Of a stretch of 5,336 bases of DNA, positions 1-5,336 are shown one piece after another. The stretch covers positions 1 through 5,336 of the forward strand of contig CAJUHQ010000175.1 in the NCBI GenBank assembly GCA_910586095.1, written 5' to 3'. The position numbers and the translations under genes were made by a program. The stretch is from an uncultured Lachnospiraceae bacterium (GTDB lineage Bacteria > Bacillota > Clostridia > Lachnospirales > Lachnospiraceae). The first letter of the stretch is position 1. Each line of letters begins with the position of its first letter. Below the pieces are notes generated by a model. That model saw only the letters and a program-made list of their open reading frames with translations. It had not been told where the DNA came from and did no database searches.

Positions 1-42
1 AACTCCCATCTGTCCGCTAAAGCGGGCATTCCAATCAGGATG
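1..42. repeat. Structured intergenic repeat, left copy (L1)
   Basis: This is a diverged copy of the 55-base repeat found at 5218-5336. It keeps the opening AACTCCCATCTG and the closing AATCAGGATG. The inner arms are 11-17 (TGTCCGC) and 22-28 (GCGGGCA) around a four-base loop TAAA. This matches the 7-bp stem and four-base loop of the right-hand copies, but the arms have changed: one C-G pair replaces T-A, and one T.G wobble replaces C-G. A 10-base unpaired segment (29-38) and a short outer stem CATC/GATG (7-10 with 39-42) are also kept. The unit is cut by the window edge. The pairing is seen directly; an RNA-level role is inferred. Confidence 0.7.
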
Positions 43-67
43 AAAAACGCCTGCTTTTAGCGTTTTT
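43..67 (-). terminator. Hairpin with A/T tracts, possible bidirectional terminator
   Basis: AAAAACGC (43-50) pairs perfectly with GCGTTTTT (60-67) around a nine-base loop. On either strand the 3' arm ends in five T residues, so it has the outline of a weak bidirectional Rho-independent terminator. Only three pairs are GC-rich and the T run is part of the stem, so termination strength is doubtful. It directly abuts repeat copy L1 and may simply be the linker hairpin of the repeat array. Confidence 0.35.
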
Positions 68-71
68 CGGC

Positions 72-144
72 GTGAAACGTAGTACTTCTCCCACACTAAT
101 CCTCCATACTACAATACTATCGTAAACATAGTTCTTATTGGGGA
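72..144. repeat. Possible degenerate repeat unit and linker (L2)
   Basis: The segment GTGAAA (72-77), then a short insert, then CACACTAA (92-99), repeats the linker-to-unit boundary seen at 5268-5290. Beyond it, 100-107 can pair with 137-144 (one wobble, one mismatch), enclosing a 5-bp hairpin, ACTAT (116-120) with ATAGT (128-132). The nested outer and inner stems resemble the other units. However, the conserved CAAATCAGGATG part is not recognisable, so this may be an old decayed copy or coincidence. Confidence 0.3.
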
Positions 145-303
145 CTTCATTCATATTGGCCAATTGGATTCTCTGTGAAAATACCCAATACCAACCAGTA
201 ACACACAGGACCTCAGTCAATTGCAAACTTTATTTGTAATATATTTCTATTCGTTCTATTTATACATTCATAGAATTTTTATCTTAATCTACTTATCCAT
301 TTT

Positions 304-332
304 AGTGTACCATAGTTTTCTAACACTGACAA
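304..332 (-). promoter_or_regulatory. Sigma-70/SigA-type promoter reading leftwards
   Basis: On the minus strand a -35 hexamer TTGTCA (332-327, 5/6 match to TTGACA) is followed after exactly 17 bases by TACACT (309-304). The -10 box is preceded by TGG, giving an extended -10 (TGN). Transcription would start near 297 and run leftward through the hairpin repeats at 144-1 and out of the window. No gene follows within the window, so the target is presumably a gene beyond the left edge, or the repeat RNA itself. Confidence 0.5.
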
Positions 333-470
333 TACAACCTTATCCACATGACAAATATAAAATTGTTATGATACGACTCAAGATACAATTATAGTTGTCT
401 TTACATCTGAGATCTGCATTGATACCTCATAATCTTTTCTACTTTAATAAATCTTCATTCTATGAACATC

Positions 471-492
471 ATCATAAACACAGTTTATTGAT
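471..492 (-). other. AT-rich hairpin just downstream of the operon
   Basis: ATC-ATAAAC (471-479) pairs with GTTTAT-T-GAT (483-492) around a three-base loop, with one bulged base, about 20 bases beyond the stop codon of the binding-protein gene. On the minus strand it is not followed by a T run, so it is not a standard intrinsic terminator. It might protect the 3' end of the mRNA. No convincing terminator for the operon was found before the left-hand repeat. Confidence 0.25.
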
Positions 493-512
493 ATGAACCT
501 CATCTAATTTTT

Positions 513-2123
513 TCAATTTTTTGCTTCGCGCATTTTCTTTGTAATTTTATAAACACTATAAACTAAAATCAGTATCCATGACACTGCTAATACTGTTAAA
601 AGTACTATTGCTGTTCTAGGCAGTGGTCCTAAATCTGTTTTTCCTACAGAATTTGTATTTTCTTGTCCCAGACGATATAGAGAACGAACATCTTGAAATA
701 GCTTTTTCATATAAGTATCATCCACAACCTCTCCTCTTCTGACAGATTTGACTGTATTCTCAATAAGTTGTCCAGCAGCATCACGCAAAGATGCAGAACC
801 ATTAAATACAGGTGTCACAAATGTATCTTCTGTATGATCTAACAACAGTTGGGAAGCTTTTATCTTCACATCATAATAAGTGGTATTATCCTCTCCGCCC
901 TTAGAAAGATATTCTTGATATATCTCAGAATGTTGCGCTTTGGAAGTGACCGGAATATACCCTTCCGTTTCAGAATATGCAATCTGTATGGTATCTGTTA
1001 TAAGATACTGAGCAAAAATCCATGATGCTAACACTTCTTGTGGATCTGCCTTGTTAAATACACAAATAGAAGGCCCTTGCGAAATCATCTGTGGATTTTC
1101 ACTATCATATTGTGGCACCATTAAAACCTCTGTCTCGAATTCCACCACCTTATCTGCACTAATATCACATAATGGTGCATTTGTTCCCATCCAAGTTGCA
1201 CCTGCTGTAGAATCGACAGCAAAAATACATTGCCCCGCATTTAGAAAATTAGCGGGATAACTCGAAATCTTAAAAGTTGAAAACGCTTTACTTTTCCCAT
1301 GTTGTGCAATTGTATACAAAATTTCTTTTGTCGTATCATGAAACAGTAAAATTGTTCCATCTTCATCTGAATAATCCGCTTCCTTTTGTCGAAGCATTTG
1401 TATCATCATATTATCTGTTGATTTGTATATAAAAGGAATTAACACATTTTGTCCATTAACATCATAATTGCCATCATCTCCCATGGACATAGCCGCCTCG
1501 GACACTTCCCAGATAAAATCCCATGTCAACACTTCTGGCAGTGTATACCCTAGTTTTTCAACATATGTCTTATTGACATAACAAACTTCTGTCGAACGCA
1601 TAAACGGTATTGCATAATAATGACCATCAAAAAAACATTCCTCCCGAAATTGAGGAACAATCTCTTCAAATAATGTTGAATCATACTGGATTTTACTTCC
1701 TCCAAGTCCATACCTCTCATCCGCAAATAGCTCATCCAATGGAACCACCACGTTAGTCCCTGTCAGGTATGTCGCAATGTGATCGGGATATGTGATACAG
1801 ACGTTAGGTGTTGTATTCGTCGAAATATTAGTAATCACATCATTATAAATATCACCGTAGTTGGTATACAACCGCAAATTCACTTTAATATTTGGATATG
1901 CTTGCTCGAAATCAGCTATTGCTTGTTCATACACTTGCGTCTGTGTTTTGTTGGTATCGTTTTTTGCCCAGAATGTAATGGTATACTCTCTTGTTGTATC
2001 AAACTCTTCTGGAATCACAAAAGCATCTAATCCCCGTGAACCATGACATCCTGTAAGCAACAAAAGGACTGTCACAAAGACAATCCATATAGGCACATTC
2101 CTTCTGTTTTTTTTGGCAATCAC
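513..2123 (-). CDS. Extracellular solute-binding lipoprotein, family 1 (CUT1 ABC importer)
   Basis: This 536-residue protein is the capture component of the importer, held on the outer face of the membrane. Residues 1-25 are a lipoprotein signal peptide: a basic start (KKNRR), a hydrophobic stretch 12-23 and the lipobox LTGC with lipidated Cys26. The mature part opens with YTITFWAKND (47-56), followed by an FEQAYPNIKVNL segment (72-83), typical of SBP_bac_1/SBP_bac_8 proteins. Unusually, residues 505-525 form a hydrophobic helix followed by a basic tail (KITKK), a C-terminal membrane anchor that most binding proteins lack. The start is GTG, nine bases after AGGAGG, and overlaps the permease stop as GTGA, suggesting translational coupling. 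It is the last gene of the operon, whereas binding proteins are often first. At least six further Cys residues lie in the external domain, which would suit an anaerobe. The substrate cannot be read from the sequence; a sugar, oligosaccharide or polyol is the family expectation. Confidence 0.92.
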   Translation of the reverse strand: MIAKKNRRNVPIWIVFVTVLLLLTGCHGSRGLDAFVIPEEFDTTREYTITFWAKNDTNKTQTQVYEQAIADFEQAYPNIKVNLRLYTNYGDIYNDVITNISTNTTPNVCITYPDHIATYLTGTNVVVPLDELFADERYGLGGSKIQYDSTLFEEIVPQFREECFFDGHYYAIPFMRSTEVCYVNKTYVEKLGYTLPEVLTWDFIWEVSEAAMSMGDDGNYDVNGQNVLIPFIYKSTDNMMIQMLRQKEADYSDEDGTILLFHDTTKEILYTIAQHGKSKAFSTFKISSYPANFLNAGQCIFAVDSTAGATWMGTNAPLCDISADKVVEFETEVLMVPQYDSENPQMISQGPSICVFNKADPQEVLASWIFAQYLITDTIQIAYSETEGYIPVTSKAQHSEIYQEYLSKGGEDNTTYYDVKIKASQLLLDHTEDTFVTPVFNGSASLRDAAGQLIENTVKSVRRGEVVDDTYMKKLFQDVRSLYRLGQENTNSVGKTDLGPLPRTAIVLLTVLAVSWILILVYSVYKITKKMREAKN

Positions 2124-2980
2124 CCTTTTGTTCCTCCTCTCGATACACCTTCCATAATTTTTTCACGAAAAACCAAAAATAATAAAATCAATGGAATAGA
2201 AATAACCACTACTGCCGCCATCATCGCTGGAATATTTTCACGCCCAAATCCATTTTCACGCAATTCCTGTATTCCATTTGAAACTAAGAAATACTTCTCA
2301 TCGTCTGTAATAGCACGTGGCCAAACATAGGAATTCCAACATTCAATCACCTTTAAAATTCCAATTGTAACCAAAGTCGGCCGACAGATTGGCACCATAA
2401 CCTTGACCAAATATTTTATATCAGAAGTTCCATCCACCTTCGCTGCATAATAAAGCGAATCTGGAACTTGTGCAAAATTTTCTCTAAGCAGATAAATATA
2501 AAACACAGAAGTGACAGAAGGCAGAATCAATCCCAGAAACGTATTGCGTAATCCCAGATTGGTAATAGTTGCAAAATTAGTGATAATCACAAGCTCATTA
2601 GGAATCATCATCAATGCAAGAAATATGGTAAATACTATATTTTTGCCTCTAAATTCCAAACGCGCAAAGGCAAATGCCGCCAAAGTAATCACTACCATCA
2701 TTATTGTTGTAGTAATAATTGTAAAAATTAATGTGTTTGCCAGATAATCTAGAAGGGGAACTGTACGAAAAGCATCAATATAATTTTGCATTGTTGGTGA
2801 TAGTGTGTAAAATTGAGGAATAAATTCGGAATTGTAAGCTCCATACTCCTTTATAGATGTCAATATCATCCAATAAAATGGAAATAGAACCATCACCGCC
2901 CAAAAAGTAAGTAACACATAAATTAATATCTGCACACTTTTTCTACGAACTTTTGCAGATTTTCCTGTTATCTTTGTCAT
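2120..2980 (-). CDS. Carbohydrate ABC transporter permease, MalG/UgpE-like
   Basis: This 286-residue inner-membrane protein is one half of the transport channel. About six membrane segments are visible: 16-40, 82-107, 115-137, 145-166, roughly 200-217, and 254-271. The EAA loop that docks on the ATPase is at 177-201, reading YYAAKVDGTS and ending in the conserved proline region (VPICRP). The length and the C-terminal basic, glycine-rich tail fit the MalG/UgpE/LacG subgroup of the BPD_transp_1 family. The start has a strong ribosome binding site, GGAGG, six bases before ATG. The gene sits 121 bases after the first permease, while its stop overlaps the GTG start of the binding-protein gene by four bases. 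The family call is firm; the substrate is unknown. Confidence 0.93.
   Translation of the reverse strand: MTKITGKSAKVRRKSVQILIYVLLTFWAVMVLFPFYWMILTSIKEYGAYNSEFIPQFYTLSPTMQNYIDAFRTVPLLDYLANTLIFTIITTTIMMVVITLAAFAFARLEFRGKNIVFTIFLALMMIPNELVIITNFATITNLGLRNTFLGLILPSVTSVFYIYLLRENFAQVPDSLYYAAKVDGTSDIKYLVKVMVPICRPTLVTIGILKVIECWNSYVWPRAITDDEKYFLVSNGIQELRENGFGRENIPAMMAAVVVISIPLILLFLVFREKIMEGVSRGGTKG
2133..2138 (-). promoter_or_regulatory. Ribosome binding site that fixes the GTG start of the binding protein
   Basis: A perfect AGGAGG on the minus strand lies nine bases before the GTG at 2123-2121, inside the 3' end of the permease gene. It supports the GTG start and the full lipoprotein signal peptide, and it allows the ribosome to re-initiate after the overlapping TGA. 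Confidence 0.8.
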
Positions 2981-3101
2981 ATTTAGCCTCCGTGCTACAA
3001 CTATTTCTAGAAGTAGCTCATTTCCTTACTTCTACTATATTGTTCATATATTTGTTTATTTACATCAAAAATTGCAATCTATATATTTTTTATCATACTA
3101 T
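2981..3101 (-). other. Gene-free gap between the two permease genes, with inverted repeat
   Basis: All other junctions in this operon overlap, but here 121 AT-rich bases separate the permeases. An 8-bp perfect inverted repeat, TAGAAGTA (3008-3015) with TACTTCTA (3027-3034), encloses an 11-base loop and lies about 30 bases before the second permease start. The longest translatable stretches are only a few codons. There is no T run after the hairpin on the minus strand and no clear promoter. It may be an mRNA processing or stability element, or a decayed insertion; neither is shown. Confidence 0.4.
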
Positions 3102-3992
3102 TCAATAATACGTATGCTTTCTACTAACCAGTAAATTAATACTTGTGATTGTAAGTACAATCACAAACAAAATCATAGCAGCCGCTGAAGCATAAGATGG
3201 ATAGCCTCCACTATCACCATAGAGCATATCATACACATATCCAACAATTGTATTCATCCCCGCCGCATTTAAATCTGTTCCAAACAGTGCAACCGCATCA
3301 CTATATTCTTTAAATGCCCCAATAAATCCTGTGATAATCAAATAAAATATAGTAGGCGAAATCATAGGGAGTGTAATCCTATAAAATATTCGAAATGAAG
3401 AAGTTCCATCCACCTTTGCCGCATTGTAATAACTCTGATTCACAGAAGCAAGTGCACTAGTCAACAAAAGAATTTTAAAGGGCATCACCACCCATATAAT
3501 ATAAAAACACATCACAAACATCTTTGCCCCATACGGACCGTCAATAAAATCAATCGCATCACCACCAAACCACTGAATCATCAGATTCACCATACCGTCT
3601 GTATAGGCTGTCTTTTTAAATAACACCATAAAAACCATTCCTACAGCGAGCGTATTCGTTACATACGGCAAAAAATAAATGGTCTGATACAATTTTCTTA
3701 ACGGCTGAATAGAACTCAATGCTATAGAGATAAGAAGTGCAATGCCTGTAGAAAGCGGTACAGTAATCACCACCATCAAAAATGTATTTTTGACGGCCTG
3801 CAAAAAATAAGTGTCATGCAAAACATATGAAAAATTATAAGTTCCAATATCAAAATATGTCTGAGACGCAAAATTGTATCCTTCCTCAAATGAGTAAATT
3901 AACACATCAAAAAGAGGATACACCATAAAAAATCCAAGAAAAAGAATGGCTGGTAGCACATACAACCAACCCTTTTTACTATTTTTTCCCAT
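3102..3992 (-). CDS. Carbohydrate ABC transporter permease, MalF/UgpA-like
   Basis: This 296-residue integral membrane protein is the partner channel subunit. Six membrane segments can be traced at about 9-30, 68-92, 102-124, 155-180, 209-228 and 267-289. The EAA loop is at 188-209: YYNAAKVDGTS, then the conserved LP at 208-209. The YVLPAILFLGFFMVYPL opening and the roughly 296-residue length are typical of UgpA/MsmF/LacF proteins, which lack the extra N-terminal segments of enteric MalF. Its ATG lies 14 bases inside the end of the ATPase gene, with GAGG (4003-4000) seven bases upstream, so translation is probably coupled. It should pair with the second permease and bind the ATPase through the EAA loop. 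Substrate unknown. Confidence 0.93.
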   Translation of the reverse strand: MGKNSKKGWLYVLPAILFLGFFMVYPLFDVLIYSFEEGYNFASQTYFDIGTYNFSYVLHDTYFLQAVKNTFLMVVITVPLSTGIALLISIALSSIQPLRKLYQTIYFLPYVTNTLAVGMVFMVLFKKTAYTDGMVNLMIQWFGGDAIDFIDGPYGAKMFVMCFYIIWVVMPFKILLLTSALASVNQSYYNAAKVDGTSSFRIFYRITLPMISPTIFYLIITGFIGAFKEYSDAVALFGTDLNAAGMNTIVGYVYDMLYGDSGGYPSYASAAAMILFVIVLTITSINLLVSRKHTYY

Positions 3993-5082
3993 TGATTATC
4001 CTCATTTCTCTTTTTTTCTCAAAAAGTAAAACCTTTCGTGGTTTAAGTCCAAAACGAACTGTACTATTTTGAAGATCTACTCTATTCTCCGCATCAATAA
4101 TAGAACGAATAGATACATTCACCGCATTAGGATGTGTAGAAACTACACTAATATCTCTTCCCATAACATCTACTCCCGTAAGTGTACAGCAAAGTGGGCC
4201 ATTCTCTTGTAATATAAATCCTTCTGGGCGAATACCAACATAAACTTCCTGATCCGAAATATCCGAAACATCAAGAACATTTGCTTCGCCAATATAAAGC
4301 TTTCCTGCTTTAATTGTACCATCAAATACATTAATGGGAGGGGTTCCAAGAAATTTTGCCACAAATAAATTTGATGGATTATCATAGACCTCTTGTGGTT
4401 TGCCAATCTGTTGAACCTTGCCCTTTTCCATCACCACAATTTGATCTGAAATACTCATAGCCTCCTCTTGGTCATGTGTCACAAAAACAGTTGTTATTCC
4501 TGTTTCACGCTGTATCCTGCGAATTTCTTCTCTAGTTTGCATCCTTAGACGAGCATCAAGATTTGAAAGTGGTTCATCTAGTAAAAGTACACGCGGCATC
4601 TTCACAATTGCCCTTGCTATGGCAACACGTTGCTGTTGACCACCAGATAATTCACTTGGTCTGCGATCTAACAGATCTTCTATCTGAACGAGTTTCGCCG
4701 CCTCATTTGCTCGATTCGCCATTTCTGCTTTTGAAAGCTTGTCCGCTCCTTTTAAATTTTGTAATGGAAAAATAATATTCTGTTTAACGGTCAAATGCGG
4801 ATACAAAGCATAATTTTGAAATACGACTCCAACCCCTCTATTTTCTGGTGGTAGATTTGTGACATCCTCTTCACCAAAAAAAATCCTTCCCTCTGTAGGC
4901 TTGAGCAAACCACATATCATAAAAAGAGTAGTGCTCTTACCACATCCAGAGGGGCCTAACAATCCCACTAATTTACCATCAGGAATTTCAAAGGAAAAAT
5001 CATCTACTGCAACAACGTCCCGCCCTGCTTTTTTGTTTCGGCTTGGAAATGTTTTTGTCAAATTCTGCAATACCACTTTCAT
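3979..5082 (-). CDS. ABC transporter ATP-binding protein, MalK/UgpC/MsmX family
   Basis: This is the cytoplasmic ATPase that drives the importer, 367 residues from the preferred start. All nucleotide-binding motifs are intact: Walker A GPSGCGKST (43-51), Q-loop Gln89 in FQNYALYP, signature LSGGQ (145-149), Walker B LLLDEP ending in Asp169-Glu170, D-loop SNLD (173-176), and switch His203 in VTHDQEEA. After about residue 240 comes the C-terminal TOBE-type regulatory domain of MalK-like proteins, including GIRPEG (283-288). The length matches the family's usual 360-370. Two ATG codons are possible, at 5088 and 5082. AAGAGG at 5095-5090 is only one base from the first but seven from the second, so 5082 is chosen. 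It is the first gene of the operon, directly after a hairpin array, and it overlaps the next gene by 14 bases. Annotation pipelines often name such proteins UgpC, but glycerol-3-phosphate specificity is not shown here. Confidence 0.94.
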   Translation of the reverse strand: MKVVLQNLTKTFPSRNKKAGRDVVAVDDFSFEIPDGKLVGLLGPSGCGKSTTLFMICGLLKPTEGRIFFGEEDVTNLPPENRGVGVVFQNYALYPHLTVKQNIIFPLQNLKGADKLSKAEMANRANEAAKLVQIEDLLDRRPSELSGGQQQRVAIARAIVKMPRVLLLDEPLSNLDARLRMQTREEIRRIQRETGITTVFVTHDQEEAMSISDQIVVMEKGKVQQIGKPQEVYDNPSNLFVAKFLGTPPINVFDGTIKAGKLYIGEANVLDVSDISDQEVYVGIRPEGFILQENGPLCCTLTGVDVMGRDISVVSTHPNAVNVSIRSIIDAENRVDLQNSTVRFGLKPRKVLLFEKKREMRIINGKK

Positions 5083-5089
5083 CCTCATA

Positions 5090-5095
5090 CCTCTT
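5090..5095 (-). promoter_or_regulatory. Ribosome binding site deciding the ATPase start
   Basis: AAGAGG on the minus strand is seven bases before the ATG at 5082-5080 and one base before the in-frame ATG at 5088-5086. Only the inner start has workable spacing. The site is immediately downstream of repeat unit R1, so folding of the hairpin array could influence translation initiation. Confidence 0.65.
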
Positions 5096-5097
5096 CA

Positions 5098-5151
5098 TTC
5101 ACTCTAACTCTCATGACGCAGCTTTGCTGCGACTCAAATCCAGAGTGTGAA
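5098..5151. repeat. Structured intergenic repeat, diverged copy next to the operon (R1)
   Basis: This unit aligns with the copies at 5218-5272 and 5282-5336: TTCACTCTAACTCTCAT corresponds to their TCACACTAACTCCCAT, then a hairpin, then CTCAAATCC and GTGTGAA. The inner hairpin is CGCAGC (5117-5122) with GCTGCG (5126-5131) around TTT, a different stem sequence in the same place. CACTCT (5100-5105) can pair with AGAGTG (5142-5147), or ACTCT (5107-5111) with AGAGT, as the outer stem. It ends close to the ATPase ribosome binding site. Confidence 0.65.
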
Positions 5152-5224
5152 AAAAGTCTGCTATGCAGACTTAGAGTTTCTCTGCGAAACAGCCTTTGCT
5201 GTGATCAGAAACTCTTCTCACACT
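5144..5224. ncRNA. Three-way-junction-like RNA segment in the upstream array
   Basis: A 7-bp closing helix, AGTGTGA (5144-5150) with TCACACT (5218-5224), encloses two abutting hairpins. The first is AAGTCTGC/GCAGACTT (5154-5161 with 5165-5172). The second is AGAGTTTCT/AGAAACTCT (5173-5181 with 5207-5215), which contains an inner ACAGC/GCTGT stem (5189-5193 with 5198-5202). All pairings are perfect as read. It occupies the place of the short linker hairpin found between the next two repeat units. If transcribed leftward it would be part of the operon leader. The strand and function are not established. Confidence 0.45.
5150..5172 (-). terminator. Intrinsic terminator or attenuator hairpin upstream of the ABC operon
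   Basis: On the minus strand, AAGTCTGC and GCAGACTT form an 8-bp stem with a three-base loop. The last two T residues of the stem run into four more, making six T in a row (5155-5150). This is a standard Rho-independent terminator shape for leftward transcription, about 67 bases before the ATPase start. No promoter is recognisable between it and the gene. It therefore either ends an upstream transcript, with the operon promoter overlooked, or acts as an attenuator within the operon leader. Confidence 0.6.
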
Positions 5225-5272
5225 AACTCCCATCTGCCTGCTTCAGCAGGCATACAAATCAGGATGGGTGAA
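5218..5272. repeat. Structured intergenic repeat, copy R2
   Basis: This 55-base unit is identical to R3. The inner stem TGCCTGC (5235-5241) with GCAGGCA (5246-5252) closes a TTCA loop. It is directly stacked on the outer stem CCCATC (5229-5234) with GATGGG (5263-5268). The 10 bases TACAAATCAG (5253-5262) are left unpaired on one side. The same layout is found in L1 and, more loosely, in R1. Confidence 0.85.
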
Positions 5273-5285
5273 ATTTTAATTTCAC
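5268..5285. repeat. Linker hairpin between repeat copies R2 and R3
   Basis: GTGAAATT (5268-5275) is the exact reverse complement of AATTTCAC (5278-5285), giving a short AT-rich hairpin that bridges the two units. It shares its GTGA...TCAC ends with the larger junction at 5144-5224, so the linkers vary in content but keep complementary ends. Confidence 0.55.
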
Positions 5286-5336
5286 ACTAACTCCCATCTG
5301 CCTGCTTCAGCAGGCATACAAATCAGGATGGGTGAA
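5282..5336. repeat. Structured intergenic repeat, copy R3, reaching the window edge
   Basis: This copy matches R2 at all 55 positions, offset by 64 bases. The stems are CCCATC (5293-5298) with GATGGG (5327-5332), and TGCCTGC (5299-5305) with GCAGGCA (5310-5316). The window ends at the end of the unit, so the array may continue to the right. Confidence 0.85.

Larger units (their letters stand above)
145..512. other. AT-rich intergenic region without a supported gene
   Basis: This stretch lies downstream of the binding-protein gene. It is strongly AT-rich and full of stops. A 63-codon reading frame on the minus strand (226-35) starts only at TTG, lacks a good ribosome binding site and runs into the hairpin repeat, so I do not call it. 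The region contains a minus-strand promoter (304-332), an AT-rich hairpin just after the operon (471-492), and two overlapping short palindromes at 155-167 (ATTGGCCAAT and CCAATTGG) of unknown meaning. I see nothing else in it. Confidence 0.6.

Noticed and set aside
1..105. Integron attC sites or insertion-sequence ends
   Set aside because: No integrase, transposase, target duplication or attC core sequences are visible; hairpins alone are not enough.
35..226. A 63-codon minus-strand gene
   Set aside because: It starts at TTG without a proper ribosome binding site, runs through the structured repeat and has no recognisable domain.
378..419. A 13-residue leader peptide on the minus strand with GAGG upstream
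   Set aside because: It is too short to support, has no regulatory codon pattern, and lies upstream of the promoter at 304-332, so it would not be on that transcript.
463..504. Direct repeat TGAACATCATC / TGAACCTCATC
   Set aside because: It is a short, imperfect match in AT-rich DNA and likely chance.
3040..3100. Internal promoter between the permease genes
   Set aside because: TTG-containing and AT-rich stretches exist, but no -35/-10 pair has acceptable match and spacing.
5083..5088. Upstream ATG of the ATPase as the true start
   Set aside because: The ribosome binding site is only one base away; the ATG six bases further in has seven-base spacing and gives the normal family N-terminus.
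5218..5336. CRISPR array
   Set aside because: The repeats are 55 bases, strongly structured, and separated by only nine bases that form a hairpin; there are no 30-40 base unique spacers and no cas genes.
5098..5336. T-box or a known riboswitch in the operon leader
   Set aside because: No T-box antiterminator core or recognisable riboswitch consensus is present; the repetition of near-identical units is also not riboswitch-like.

Overview
The window looks like a piece of a low-GC Bacillota chromosome, most plausibly a gut-type Clostridia such as a Lachnospiraceae member. The reasons are AT-rich codon third positions, strong AGGAGG-type Shine-Dalgarno sequences, and a lipobox-bearing solute-binding protein typical of Gram-positive sugar importers. 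This placement is inferred from style and family resemblance, because no database search was possible.

Four intact genes, all on the minus strand, form one complete ABC importer of the carbohydrate uptake (CUT1: MalFGK / UgpABCE / MsmEFGK) type. In transcription order they are: a MalK/UgpC-like ATPase (3979-5082), a MalF/UgpA-like permease (3102-3992), a MalG/UgpE-like permease (2120-2980) and a family 1 solute-binding lipoprotein (513-2123). The ATPase and first permease overlap by 14 bases. The second permease and the binding protein overlap by 4 bases (GTGA). The two permeases are separated by 121 bases with no gene. The binding protein would capture an unidentified sugar or polyol-type solute outside the cell, the permease pair would form the channel, and the ATPase would power import. 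The binding protein is odd in having a C-terminal membrane helix as well as its N-terminal lipid anchor.

The most interesting part is outside the genes. Upstream of the operon (5098-5336) is a dense array of RNA-like hairpins. Two 55-base copies are identical and repeat with a 64-base period. A diverged third copy lies next to the ATPase ribosome binding site. A three-way-junction-like segment between them contains a textbook minus-strand terminator hairpin followed by six T residues. A diverged copy of the same module occurs at the opposite end (1-42), with hairpin arms that differ by compensatory changes, so this is a dispersed structured repeat family. The left copy lies downstream of a good minus-strand promoter (304-332), so it could be the leader of the next leftward gene. 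The right array could be the leader or attenuator of the ABC operon. The rest of the left intergenic region (145-512) carries no gene that I can support.
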